DNA of 64,000 bases from Woodsholea maritima DSM 17123 (lineage in GTDB: Bacteria > Pseudomonadota > Alphaproteobacteria > Caulobacterales > Maricaulaceae), in the NCBI RefSeq assembly GCF_000382325.1, contig NZ_KB908056.1, positions 521,722-585,721 of the forward strand, given 5' to 3'. Positions 1-7,834 of this stretch are shown here, in pieces. Every line of letters starts with the position of its first letter. Position 1 is the stretch's first letter. A model generated the notes under the pieces. It saw nothing but the letters and a program-made list of their open reading frames with translations. It did not search any database and was not told the DNA's origin. Made by a program: the position numbers and the translations under genes.

Positions 1-398
1 ACACCCTCGTTCTGCCCCTCATCCCGGTGGGGATCAGTGCACAATTTCTCTTGGGTCAATCCCCGCTTTCCAGCCTGATCGGGGCGGGGTTGGGCTATGG
101 CCTCTTTGTCGGCATTGAAAAGGGGTATAAAGCCCTGCGCGGGGTTGAGGGGCTGGGGCGCGGCGATGCCAAGTTGTTTGCCGTCGGCGGGGCCTGGTGC
201 GGGGCGATGGCCCTTCCCATGATCGGAGTGTTAGCCGGTATCAGCGGGCTTGGCTATGCGCTGATCCTGCACCTTTTAGGCCGAGGCCTGACGCGCACAT
301 CCAGCCTCGTCCTAGGCCCGCATCTGGCGCTGGCGATCGGATGCACCTGGATTTTGAAGGCTTGGGCTGGACCGTATCTGGGCCTTAGCCTCACTTAA
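1..398 (+). CDS. gspO: Prepilin peptidase GspO/PilD, C-terminal part (cut by window start)
   Basis: This is the C-terminal part of an inner-membrane aspartyl protease that cleaves and methylates prepilins. The reading frame is open from base 3, with TLVLPL upstream of the first possible start at 27, so the gene begins outside the window. The diagnostic motif is GLGRGDAKL, which carries the second catalytic Asp of type IV prepilin peptidases (usual form GxGDxK). It is followed by hydrophobic segments that fit the last membrane helices. It would process the pseudopilins GspG, H, I, J and K encoded in the convergent operon. Its TAA stop shares the four bases TTAA with the stop of the opposite gene. 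The family call is firm; the N-terminal zinc/cysteine domain and first Asp cannot be seen. Confidence 0.85.
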   Translation, partial: TLVLPLIPVGISAQFLLGQSPLSSLIGAGLGYGLFVGIEKGYKALRGVEGLGRGDAKLFAVGGAWCGAMALPMIGVLAGISGLGYALILHLLGRGLTRTSSLVLGPHLALAIGCTWILKAWAGPYLGLSLT

Positions 399-940
399 TT
401 GAGCGCGTCATCCACACCGGGGATATAGCCATCATTCTCGGTCCGGCAGGAAAACAGTCCGATCACCGGCATGACCACTTGGCGGCCATCATTATCACGC
501 ACCCGCATCACAGCCCGTTCGATACGCGGCCCCGCGCTCGTGCGCTCGCCAATTTGCCCGTCTAGTGTATAGACCCGACGGTTGTCTTGATCGAGATAGA
601 CCCGGCGAAAAGGCTCTCCCTCCAGATAATCACTCGATTGCGGGGTGACGCCCAATGTGTGGATCTCACCGTCATAAAGGATGGAGACGCTTTGATACCG
701 CTCATGCTCGAACACGATAAAGCGATGGGGTAGGCTCTGGGTCCAGAAGAATAATCCACATTGCCCATCACGCAGGGTTTGCGGCGGCAGATCCAGGATC
801 TCGCTCTCCTCCGACGCATTCGCCGAGCTCGACGCCATAGCCTGAGCACGCGGAGCCGAGGTGGTCGCCCCGCAGGCACTCAGCATCACAGCCGCCGTGA
901 AAGCCGAACCTAATAAGGCCCATTTGCGTTCAATTGCCAT
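395..940 (-). CDS. Lipoprotein of unknown function at the end of the T2SS operon
   Basis: This 181-residue protein has a lipoprotein signal peptide: a short basic start, a hydrophobic stretch and a lipobox ending LSAC at about residue 23. The mature part is polar with no family I recognise; it holds two later cysteines (near DGQCGLFF and LFSCRTE) that could form a disulfide. The gene overlaps the end of gspN by 31 bases, so it is very likely the last gene of the gsp operon. No gspS pilotin is otherwise visible, and a small lipoprotein here is a candidate pilot or accessory factor for the secretin, but that is inference from position only. It could equally be an unrelated envelope lipoprotein. 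Confidence 0.6.
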   Translation of the reverse strand: MAIERKWALLGSAFTAAVMLSACGATTSAPRAQAMASSSANASEESEILDLPPQTLRDGQCGLFFWTQSLPHRFIVFEHERYQSVSILYDGEIHTLGVTPQSSDYLEGEPFRRVYLDQDNRRVYTLDGQIGERTSAGPRIERAVMRVRDNDGRQVVMPVIGLFSCRTENDGYIPGVDDALN

Positions 941-1647
941 TTTTCCCCTGCCTCACTAAAGCCCAAGCCTAATAATACCGGCACCACATCTTGATCATGG
1001 GCAGTGGCTTCAGCGTGAACGCGATAGCCCCCCGGCGCAAGCGTCAACTGAGCCTCCAGATCGAAAATCGCGCTTTGTGTCAGCGTATCGACCCCCAAAT
1101 CCTGGCCATGACAGACCAGCTGGCCCTGCATCAGCGGTAAATCGACGTTAAAGCGATGGCCATAATAGCTTAGAAGCGAGGTCGATACGGTTCCGCGCGC
1201 GCTTTGACAGCCCGCACCGGTAAACACCACTTCATCCAAACTCAAGCGCAGGCTTTCCCCCGCCGGAACGCCCAATTGCGCAAGACCGGGCAGGCGATAG
1301 AGCTCACTCGCCCCGCGCCAGTTCAACACCGCCACATGTCCAAAGCCCAGCTCAATCTGGCCCTGGCCCAGGGTCGCGCTATCTTCGAGATTGACGTTGA
1401 AGCGTGCTTTCAAGCCCAAAAGGCTCATAGGCTCGACGCGGACCGTGGCTTTATCGACATAAAACTGGCCCATGCGAAAGCCGTAAATCTGACCGTTCCA
1501 GATACTGCCATGGACGGCTTCGGCCTGAATGCCTTGCGGGCGCAAACTCACCTCAAAGACCCAGCGTAAGGGCAGGGTCATGATCAAAGCCACCAGCGCA
1601 AGAATGAGGGCCAGCCCGGCTAATCCGATCCAACGCATCATGATCAT
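910..1647 (-). CDS. gspN: Type II secretion system protein N
   Basis: This 245-residue inner-membrane protein matches the GspN family, an optional T2SS component of unclear role with a mostly periplasmic beta-rich domain. It has one N-terminal membrane segment (about residues 5-27) followed by the family-like region LRPQGIQAEAVHGSIWNG, where the 'GSIWNG' pattern is typical of GspN. Three in-frame ATGs lie at the start (1647, 1641, 1638). The first overlaps the gspM stop by four bases, so translation is probably coupled. It sits at the usual place after gspM. Confidence 0.85.
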   Translation of the reverse strand: MIMMRWIGLAGLALILALVALIMTLPLRWVFEVSLRPQGIQAEAVHGSIWNGQIYGFRMGQFYVDKATVRVEPMSLLGLKARFNVNLEDSATLGQGQIELGFGHVAVLNWRGASELYRLPGLAQLGVPAGESLRLSLDEVVFTGAGCQSARGTVSTSLLSYYGHRFNVDLPLMQGQLVCHGQDLGVDTLTQSAIFDLEAQLTLAPGGYRVHAEATAHDQDVVPVLLGLGFSEAGEKWQLNANGPY

Positions 1648-2144
1648 GCCCCCGTACGCGCTAAGAGAATTTGCGCACTGACGAGGTTGGACCCTTCGCG
1701 GTCCATGATCACGTTTTGCGCCACGATGCCATCATTTTGCGCCATCTCAACCAGCCAGGCCATCAAAGACGCGCTGGAGACATTGGTGACCCAGACATTC
1801 AACCGTCCCTGATCATCGGGCAGAACCCGGCTGATCGCGAGATTATTGGCCGTGGCCCGTGTACCGACGACTGTGCGTAAGGGCTGTTGAGCCGAGGCAT
1901 TGGCCGCCCCCTCGCTCTGGGTGCGGGCGGTATACGTATTGATGCTGGCAACCACCTCGCGGTGCAACTCAAACGCCGCGCGATAATTCTCGAACTCGCG
2001 CGCTTTGAAGGCGCTGACAGGGCGGAAAATCAAGAGCCAGATCAAGGCCAGAACGAGGATCAGCCCCATCGCGACCAGCAAGACCTGTTCACGCGCCGAG
2101 CGTTCTTCCCAAAGCCGGGTGAAGGTATCGAAGTTGAAAGTCAT
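1644..2144 (-). CDS. gspM: Type II secretion system protein M
   Basis: GspM (166 residues) is a bitopic inner-membrane protein that pairs with GspL to link the GspE motor to the pseudopilus. The sequence has a short cytoplasmic start, a membrane helix at about residues 20-40 (LLVAMGLILVLALIWLLIF), a helical linker and a small C-terminal ferredoxin-like domain. It lies two bases after gspL and overlaps gspN. Sequence identity in this family is usually low, so the call rests on size, topology and operon position. Confidence 0.85.
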   Translation of the reverse strand: MTFNFDTFTRLWEERSAREQVLLVAMGLILVLALIWLLIFRPVSAFKAREFENYRAAFELHREVVASINTYTARTQSEGAANASAQQPLRTVVGTRATANNLAISRVLPDDQGRLNVWVTNVSSASLMAWLVEMAQNDGIVAQNVIMDREGSNLVSAQILLARTGA

Positions 2145-2146
2145 CT

Positions 2147-3475
2147 CTACCGCCGCCTCACCGTGAAATCACCACTAATCCCGGCTGAGCTTTGGCGTGC
2201 ACCGCCATCCACCAGGACGAGGTCTTGACCCTCTGCCGCTGCGCGCAAACGCTCAAAATCCGAGAAATCTGAATAGAGCGCCGAGACCCGCAAATCCCCG
2301 CTTTGCCCATCAAAGCGCAGGCTTTGGATGGTAATGGTATCAATATCACTCAACAGGGTTTGCAAGCGCGCGGCGAGATCAAGAAATTGCGCCCCACTTT
2401 GGGCACTTCCCGTGCCGACACGCTGGCGCAATTGCGCACGTAAATTACGGATATTATTGACATCAGGAAAAGCCGTGCGGAAGGCTTGCTCGCTGGCTGT
2501 GCGATAGGCCTGCGTGCGCGATTGATAGTAAAAGCCCTCAAAGACGCTAAAGCCCAGATAGCTGATCCCCGCCAACACACTCAAGCTGGCGGCCAAGATC
2601 CAGGGCTTGGCAAGCCCTGCCCAGTCGATGCGCGCCGATAACGCCGCCCCAAACACTTTGGGCATCAAGCCCAAAACGCTGGAGGGAAGGCGCGCGGCAG
2701 AAGCCGCAAGGTCTGGATTAGCCATGCGTTTGAGCGCCACAGGCTCTGGCCCTGGCACGATCAAGGCCGGATTGATGTCGTGAGAGATCAAAAGCCGCTT
2801 AGGTGCCAGCGCAGCACCCAAGCTGGGTAATGCCATATCGCCGAGGCTCAGTTCAAATCCCCCACAAAGCGGCGCATTGAGAGCGGGCGCTTCACCCGCA
2901 GTCTCATCCGCATCTGACGCCCCTTCACCGGCCTTGGCTGCAGCGATCCGCGCCACATAGGCAAACAGATCAGCCGCCGGGGCCTGATAGAGCGCAAAGT
3001 TTTCATGCGCCACCACGGTCAGATCCCCGCCATGACCCTCTAAGGCCATGGCATCAGGCAGCACATAAACCGGCTTGATATTCAGGCTTTGAATGAAATC
3101 CTGCCAGCGCGCCACTAAAGCCTGCGCCGCGGCGAAGACCCAGCGCGTGCCCTGGGCATCTATCTTATCACCGACGCTGATATGGGTCTCTTCCAAGGGT
3201 GTGGCGAGATAATCCTCGATCACAAAGGGGATGGCCATGCGCGCTTCACGATCAGATTTCGCAGGCACACGCACCTGGCGCACAAACACATCACTGCTTG
3301 GCAAGAGAATAATGGCCCGTTCGATGCCAGCGCCTACAGGCAAGCTCAAGTCTTGCCCCTCAGCCCAAATGCCTTGATGGCGCACCTGCCCCATAGCATC
3401 ACCCAGACACCAGCGCGCATGCAGCGCGCCGTCTTGGCCCAGCGAGGCAATATGTATGACCAGACTTGTCTTCAT
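2147..3475 (-). CDS. gspL: Type II secretion system protein L
   Basis: GspL (442 residues) recruits the ATPase GspE to the inner membrane. It has an N-terminal cytoplasmic actin-like domain (about residues 1-280, with SDREARMAIPFVIEDYLA typical of the family), one membrane helix near residues 290-312 and a periplasmic C-terminal domain. An acidic Ala-rich loop near residues 180-196 is a likely species-specific linker. The start overlaps the gspK stop by four bases (ATGA). Confidence 0.9.
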   Translation of the reverse strand: MKTSLVIHIASLGQDGALHARWCLGDAMGQVRHQGIWAEGQDLSLPVGAGIERAIILLPSSDVFVRQVRVPAKSDREARMAIPFVIEDYLATPLEETHISVGDKIDAQGTRWVFAAAQALVARWQDFIQSLNIKPVYVLPDAMALEGHGGDLTVVAHENFALYQAPAADLFAYVARIAAAKAGEGASDADETAGEAPALNAPLCGGFELSLGDMALPSLGAALAPKRLLISHDINPALIVPGPEPVALKRMANPDLAASAARLPSSVLGLMPKVFGAALSARIDWAGLAKPWILAASLSVLAGISYLGFSVFEGFYYQSRTQAYRTASEQAFRTAFPDVNNIRNLRAQLRQRVGTGSAQSGAQFLDLAARLQTLLSDIDTITIQSLRFDGQSGDLRVSALYSDFSDFERLRAAAEGQDLVLVDGGARQSSAGISGDFTVRRR

Positions 3476-4461
3476 TCCATCGCCCCAAATCGTTGACGCA
3501 CCCGGTGCACCTGGTCACGGCCTGTGACCTCAACCGCTTCGCGCAAGCGAAACTGCATACCATGCAGCTCCACCGCGATATCCAGCTCAAACAGACGCGA
3601 ATGAAGCGTGACGCCGCTGCGTGCGGCGTCCGCAATATTCAAGGCCGTTATCGCCGGGTCCGTCCAAAAGTCTTCCACGTTCTCATAGCCTGAAGAGGGC
3701 CGTCGGAAAAGCACCGCTTCGGCATCTGAATAGGATAAATCACCCGCAAACCAAGCATATAGCAGTGCGGCTTGATCCAGGCGCAGCGTATTGACATTAA
3801 GGCTATGGCCCAGACGCTCATCGCGCACGCACAACCAGGGGGCCAGCACCTGATAGGCCTGGGCGTTCATGGCCGGTAAAGCCAGCACTTCATCGGTGAC
3901 GACCATGGCCTGATTGGCCGCGCGATAGGGCGGCGTTAACACGCTATAGGTCTCATCTTCCGCGCCATTGAAACGCGGATAGCCATCGCTATCGACCCAA
4001 TCGGCCATCTGATTGACCAGGCTTTCGCTCATCACCGGGTCCATATTCAGCCCAAGAAGCAAAGTGCGTGCACGCACCACATCCTTTTGATCATTGGCGC
4101 TTTGAGCTTCCTCTTGCGGCCCGATCAAGCTATTGGGATTAAAACAATTATTGAGATCACGCACCGAGATGACGATCTGCCCGCCCTCAATGGGGAAGAC
4201 CCGGCCTGACAGCCAGGGCGCGTTACTGGCGATCGGATCTTCGTCATTCCCGACAAACTCCGCCAGCAACTCCTCCGCATAATCGCGCGCGCCCATGGCA
4301 TACCAATAGGCTTGGTCGCGCGCCTGGGAATTGGCGGTGCGAAACAGGGCAAAGCTGGAAATGTCAATCAAGCTCAAGGCAATCGTCGCCATCAGGGCGA
4401 CCAGCAATATCGCGGTGATCAGCGCTGTGCCGCGTTCTTTATCCGATGCGAAGGGTTTCAT
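3472..4461 (-). CDS. gspK: Type II secretion minor pseudopilin K
   Basis: GspK (329 residues) is the large pseudopilin that caps the pseudopilus tip together with GspI and GspJ. It has a class III leader ending ERG, then TALITAILLVALMATIALSL; as usual for GspK the Glu at +5 is absent. The large helical insertion domain follows, with NCFNPNSLI as a recognisable family motif around residues 105-115. It overlaps gspJ by four bases. GspO would process it. Confidence 0.93.
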   Translation of the reverse strand: MKPFASDKERGTALITAILLVALMATIALSLIDISSFALFRTANSQARDQAYWYAMGARDYAEELLAEFVGNDEDPIASNAPWLSGRVFPIEGGQIVISVRDLNNCFNPNSLIGPQEEAQSANDQKDVVRARTLLLGLNMDPVMSESLVNQMADWVDSDGYPRFNGAEDETYSVLTPPYRAANQAMVVTDEVLALPAMNAQAYQVLAPWLCVRDERLGHSLNVNTLRLDQAALLYAWFAGDLSYSDAEAVLFRRPSSGYENVEDFWTDPAITALNIADAARSGVTLHSRLFELDIAVELHGMQFRLREAVEVTGRDQVHRVRQRFGAME

Positions 4462-5132
4462 GCGCGTGCTGCAACCCCCAACCTGACAATATGCTCCATC
4501 GCACCCAAGCCGGGTAAGGTGTAACGCAAGCGCACCGCAAGCGGCGGGCTTGAGCTCACCTGCCCTGTCCCGCCGAGCGCCAATATCTCAGCCTGATCCT
4601 GCCAGCGATTGGCATAAAGAAACTCCAGCTCTAAATCCTCAAGTCCCTCCAGCACGACCATGCGCACCGGCTCCGCCTCTGGCGTCACATCAGGATAGAG
4701 CCAAGCTTGGCGATAAAGCGTGTCACCGTCCAAGAGATAGCTGACGCGTTGCAGGGAGGAGCGCGGTTGGATTGCACCGGGATTGGACCACCCCCCGCGG
4801 GTAAAGGTCAAAATCTCAACCGCTTCATTGACGCGCGCGCGCCGGGCGGGGTCCACGCCGCGAATATCGCCGACAAAAACCGCGCTGGCAAAGCGGCCAT
4901 CGCTGGCCCGATAGGGACGAAGAACCACTTGGCCCATATCCTCACGCAATAAAAGGCGCAAGGCCTGCACCTGAGCCATCTCACCTTGAACGCCTTCTTG
5001 AACCTCTTTTGCCCGCAGGGCCTGGGTCAAGAGGGCGACGCTCATCGCACTCACAAGGCCGAAGACGAAGACCGCGGCCAGAACCTCAATCAGGGAAAAC
5101 CCGGCCTCGCGAGGGTTCGAAGGCATGCGCAT
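4458..5132 (-). CDS. gspJ: Type II secretion minor pseudopilin J
   Basis: GspJ (224 residues) has an 11-residue prepilin leader ending REAG and a mature start FSLIEVLAAVFVFGLV, with the conserved Glu at +5. The globular domain includes LLREDMGQVVLRPYR, a typical GspJ segment. It joins GspI and GspK at the pseudopilus tip. Only two bases separate it from the gspI stop, and it overlaps gspK by four bases. Confidence 0.93.
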   Translation of the reverse strand: MRMPSNPREAGFSLIEVLAAVFVFGLVSAMSVALLTQALRAKEVQEGVQGEMAQVQALRLLLREDMGQVVLRPYRASDGRFASAVFVGDIRGVDPARRARVNEAVEILTFTRGGWSNPGAIQPRSSLQRVSYLLDGDTLYRQAWLYPDVTPEAEPVRMVVLEGLEDLELEFLYANRWQDQAEILALGGTGQVSSSPPLAVRLRYTLPGLGAMEHIVRLGVAARA

Positions 5133-5134
5133 AA

Positions 5135-5515
5135 TCAGCTCCCCACATCAAAGGTGCGAAGGGTGTAGATCGGCGCATCATCATTGCGCCCGCGCACGCT
5201 CAAGACCACCAGGCGCATGCCATCCTGGCCCGTGGGTAACAGATCCAAGCTCCAGCTATAGGTCTCGCCGCCCAGATCATAAGTCCCACCATCGGCCACC
5301 AAAGCGCCCCGTCCTGGATGATCAAGATAGGCTTGGTTAAGCAGGTTTTCCGCCGCCAGTGCCGCCAAGGCCTGGCGTTGCACCATGCCGGTGGCGCGGC
5401 TCGATTGCGTCACAGCGTTCAGCAAAGCCACGCCCGCGAGCGACAAAATGGCGAGCGCGACCATCACCTCGATCAGCGAGAACCCGGCTTCATGAGGGGT
5501 GCGGCGTGCGGTCAT
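5135..5515 (-). CDS. gspI: Type II secretion minor pseudopilin I
   Basis: GspI (126 residues) has leader MTARRTPHEAG followed by FSLIEVMVALAILSLAGVAL, with Glu at +5. Length and gene order (H-I-J-K) fit the family. It nucleates the pseudopilus tip with GspJ and GspK. The start codon overlaps the gspH stop (ATGA), so the two are probably translationally coupled. Confidence 0.92.
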   Translation of the reverse strand: MTARRTPHEAGFSLIEVMVALAILSLAGVALLNAVTQSSRATGMVQRQALAALAAENLLNQAYLDHPGRGALVADGGTYDLGGETYSWSLDLLPTGQDGMRLVVLSVRGRNDDAPIYTLRTFDVGS

Positions 5516-6069
5516 CGACGACGCTCCTGCACGCTCGCGGGGGTCATAGCCACCTGTAACCGTCCCTCTTCATTGCGGATCACCCAGACCGGATCGCCCT
5601 CACCTTCCAGACGATAGGCGAAGGGCATATTGACGCCGGTGGGATCGAAGAACACTTCGGGCTGAGCCTCGGGTGCCCTGCGCCCTGCGCCCAGGCGGGG
5701 ACGCGCCAAATGCTCATTATAAAGCGTGACGCCGGGTGTTAAGCGATGACGCTCCAATGCGGGCCGGGTTGTGGCGACCTGCCATTCACCGACCCCATAG
5801 GTAAAAAACTGATAGCCCGCGCTATCAAATTCTGGCGCGAAGCCCACCAGCTGCCCCTCGATCAGGCTATCTTGGGTGGCCGCAGTCATGCGCAGCACCA
5901 AGCGGTCGGCTTCTTTTTTCTGGGCGCTGGGCTGATTACCCAAAGACAGGGCCACAGCCCCCGCCAATAAAGACACAATCGTCAAGGCCACCAGCACTTC
6001 CAACAGGGAAAACCCCGCTTCATCGGATGAAGCGGGGGCGGCTGAACCATGGCCGTGTGCCTGAAGCAT
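5512..6069 (-). CDS. gspH: Type II secretion minor pseudopilin H
   Basis: GspH (185 residues from the chosen start) has a prepilin N-terminus, DEAG then FSLLEVLVALTIVSLL with Glu at +5. I chose the ATG at 6069 because it forms a TAATG overlap with the gspG stop; a start at 6084 is possible but would overlap gspG by 16 bases. With this start the leader is 19 residues, longer than the 6-11 of most pseudopilins. GspH links the major pseudopilin to the tip complex. Confidence 0.9.
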   Translation of the reverse strand: MLQAHGHGSAAPASSDEAGFSLLEVLVALTIVSLLAGAVALSLGNQPSAQKKEADRLVLRMTAATQDSLIEGQLVGFAPEFDSAGYQFFTYGVGEWQVATTRPALERHRLTPGVTLYNEHLARPRLGAGRRAPEAQPEVFFDPTGVNMPFAYRLEGEGDPVWVIRNEEGRLQVAMTPASVQERRR

Positions 6070-6569
6070 TAGTCTTCGTTCCAATTGCCGATATCGGCAT
6101 TACGCCCATCCCCGCCTGCACGCCCATCCGCGCCCAGCGAATAGATGTCAAAGCGCGGATTATGCTCACCGGGGCTGAGATATTGATAAGGATTGCCCCA
6201 TGGATCTTCGGGAAGGCGATTGATGAACCCACCCTCCGGATAGCGCCCCTCCAGATTACGATCGGCGGGGGCGCTGACCAAAGCCTCAAGCCCTTCATCG
6301 GTCGTGGGATAGCGAAGGGTCGACAGGCGGAACATCTCCAGCGCGCTTTCCAGTTGAGCGATATCGGCGCGCGCCTTCTCGCTCATCGCGCGCTCCTGAT
6401 TGGGCAGCACATTGATCATCACGATGGTCGCCAACAAGCCGATGATTACGATCACAACCATCATTTCAATGAGGGAGAAGCCGCGCTCATCCTCGCGCCC
6501 CTCTTCCACGATCACCGCGTTCACACCCTCGTCTTGGGCCTGTGTGTCGTCTTTGTGAATCTCACTCAT
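6069..6569 (-). CDS. gspG: Type II secretion major pseudopilin G
   Basis: GspG (166 residues) is the main subunit of the pseudopilus. The mature start is FSLIEMMVVIVIIGLLATIV and the C-terminal half carries the calcium-site region typical of GspG (DPWGNPYQYLSPGEH, then DIYSLGADGRAGGDG). The ATG at 6569 was chosen over the GTG at 6584 because GAGGAG lies seven bases before it. This gives a 30-residue acidic leader, far longer than usual. GspO should cleave after the Gly of EDERG. Confidence 0.95.
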   Translation of the reverse strand: MSEIHKDDTQAQDEGVNAVIVEEGREDERGFSLIEMMVVIVIIGLLATIVMINVLPNQERAMSEKARADIAQLESALEMFRLSTLRYPTTDEGLEALVSAPADRNLEGRYPEGGFINRLPEDPWGNPYQYLSPGEHNPRFDIYSLGADGRAGGDGRNADIGNWNED

Positions 6570-6598
6570 CACTTTACTCCTCACACCCCGCTTGGGGC

Positions 6599-7834
6599 CT
6601 AGCCCAAAACCAAAGAATTGAGCTTCAAAATCGGCAAGAGAATAGACAGAACGATCATGGCGACAACCCCGCCCATAATCACAATAATCCCAGGTTCCAA
6701 CAGGCTGAGACCGACGCTGACCGCGCTATCGACCTCATTGTCGATATGATCGGCGGACTTCTCGAACATCTCATCCAAACGTCCTGAGCGTTCACCCGCT
6801 GCAATCATATAGAGCATCAAGGGCGGAAACCATTTCGCGCCTTTCAAGGCATCGCTGAGCGCACGCCCGGTTTCAACCTCGTTGATGATTTTCGCGATCC
6901 GGTCTTGAAAAACACCATTGGCACTGGCCCGGCGCGCGGCGCGTAAAGCATCGGGCAAAACCGCGCCCGCATTGATCAAAATCGCCATCGTACGGGCAAA
7001 GCGCGCGGATTCAATCTTGCGGCTAAACCCGCCAAACCCAGGAATATGTTGGACAAAACCATCCATACGCTTCTTGATCGCAGGCCGGCGCAAGGCCAAT
7101 ATAAAGATCAAGATGAGGACCAAAAGCCCTCCACCCACTAGGCTCCAATGGGCCTGCATGAAGCCCGATAGCGCAATCATAAACTGGGTAATGCCCGGTA
7201 AATCCACGCCCAAGGTCGTAAATTGCTCGGCAATGCGCGGCACCACAAAGACCAACAGGGCCGACACCACTAATAGCGCCACCACGCCCAGCACACAGGG
7301 ATAGATCAGGGCCACCTGGATACGTTGACGCAGGGCCGCAGCCTTCTCCAGATAATCTGATAACCGATCAAGCACCGCGCCCAAGCCGCCCGTGCCCTCA
7401 CCGGCGGAAATCATAGCGCGATAGACGCCGGGAAAACTGGCCTCATACCCCCCCATCGCTTCGGACAGGCGTTCACCCTCACTGACCCGGCCACGCACAT
7501 TCATCAGGACTTTGCGCGCATTGGGCCGATCCATCTGGCCCGATACCATGCCCAAGGCTTCCTCAACCGGCATCCCGGCATTGATGAGGGTGGAAAGCTG
7601 GCGCGTCACGCCCATCAGCTCTTTTTCGCTCAGCTTGGCTTGAGACAGCAGGCCCGCCAGGTTGACACTCTTTGCGCCCTCGCCCGAACGGCGCTCATCC
7701 ACCCGGTTGAGCTTTAAGGGCGTCAGCTTGCGCCGGCGCAATTCGCGGCGCGCGCCAACATCGGAATCGGCCGACAAGAGCCCCTTGGTCTTCGCCCCGG
7801 CCGCATCTAAGGCTTCATACTCAAAGGCTGGCAT
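6599..7834 (-). CDS. gspF: Type II secretion inner-membrane platform protein F
   Basis: GspF (411 residues) is the polytopic platform protein that couples GspE ATP hydrolysis to pseudopilus growth. It holds two repeats of the GspF domain (about residues 70-195 and 275-395) with the family motifs FPGVYRAMISAGEGTGGL and FPPLMLYMIAAGERSGRL, and membrane helices near residues 175-200, 225-250 and 380-405. The start overlaps the gspE stop as TAATG. Confidence 0.96.
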   Translation of the reverse strand: MPAFEYEALDAAGAKTKGLLSADSDVGARRELRRRKLTPLKLNRVDERRSGEGAKSVNLAGLLSQAKLSEKELMGVTRQLSTLINAGMPVEEALGMVSGQMDRPNARKVLMNVRGRVSEGERLSEAMGGYEASFPGVYRAMISAGEGTGGLGAVLDRLSDYLEKAAALRQRIQVALIYPCVLGVVALLVVSALLVFVVPRIAEQFTTLGVDLPGITQFMIALSGFMQAHWSLVGGGLLVLILIFILALRRPAIKKRMDGFVQHIPGFGGFSRKIESARFARTMAILINAGAVLPDALRAARRASANGVFQDRIAKIINEVETGRALSDALKGAKWFPPLMLYMIAAGERSGRLDEMFEKSADHIDNEVDSAVSVGLSLLEPGIIVIMGGVVAMIVLSILLPILKLNSLVLG

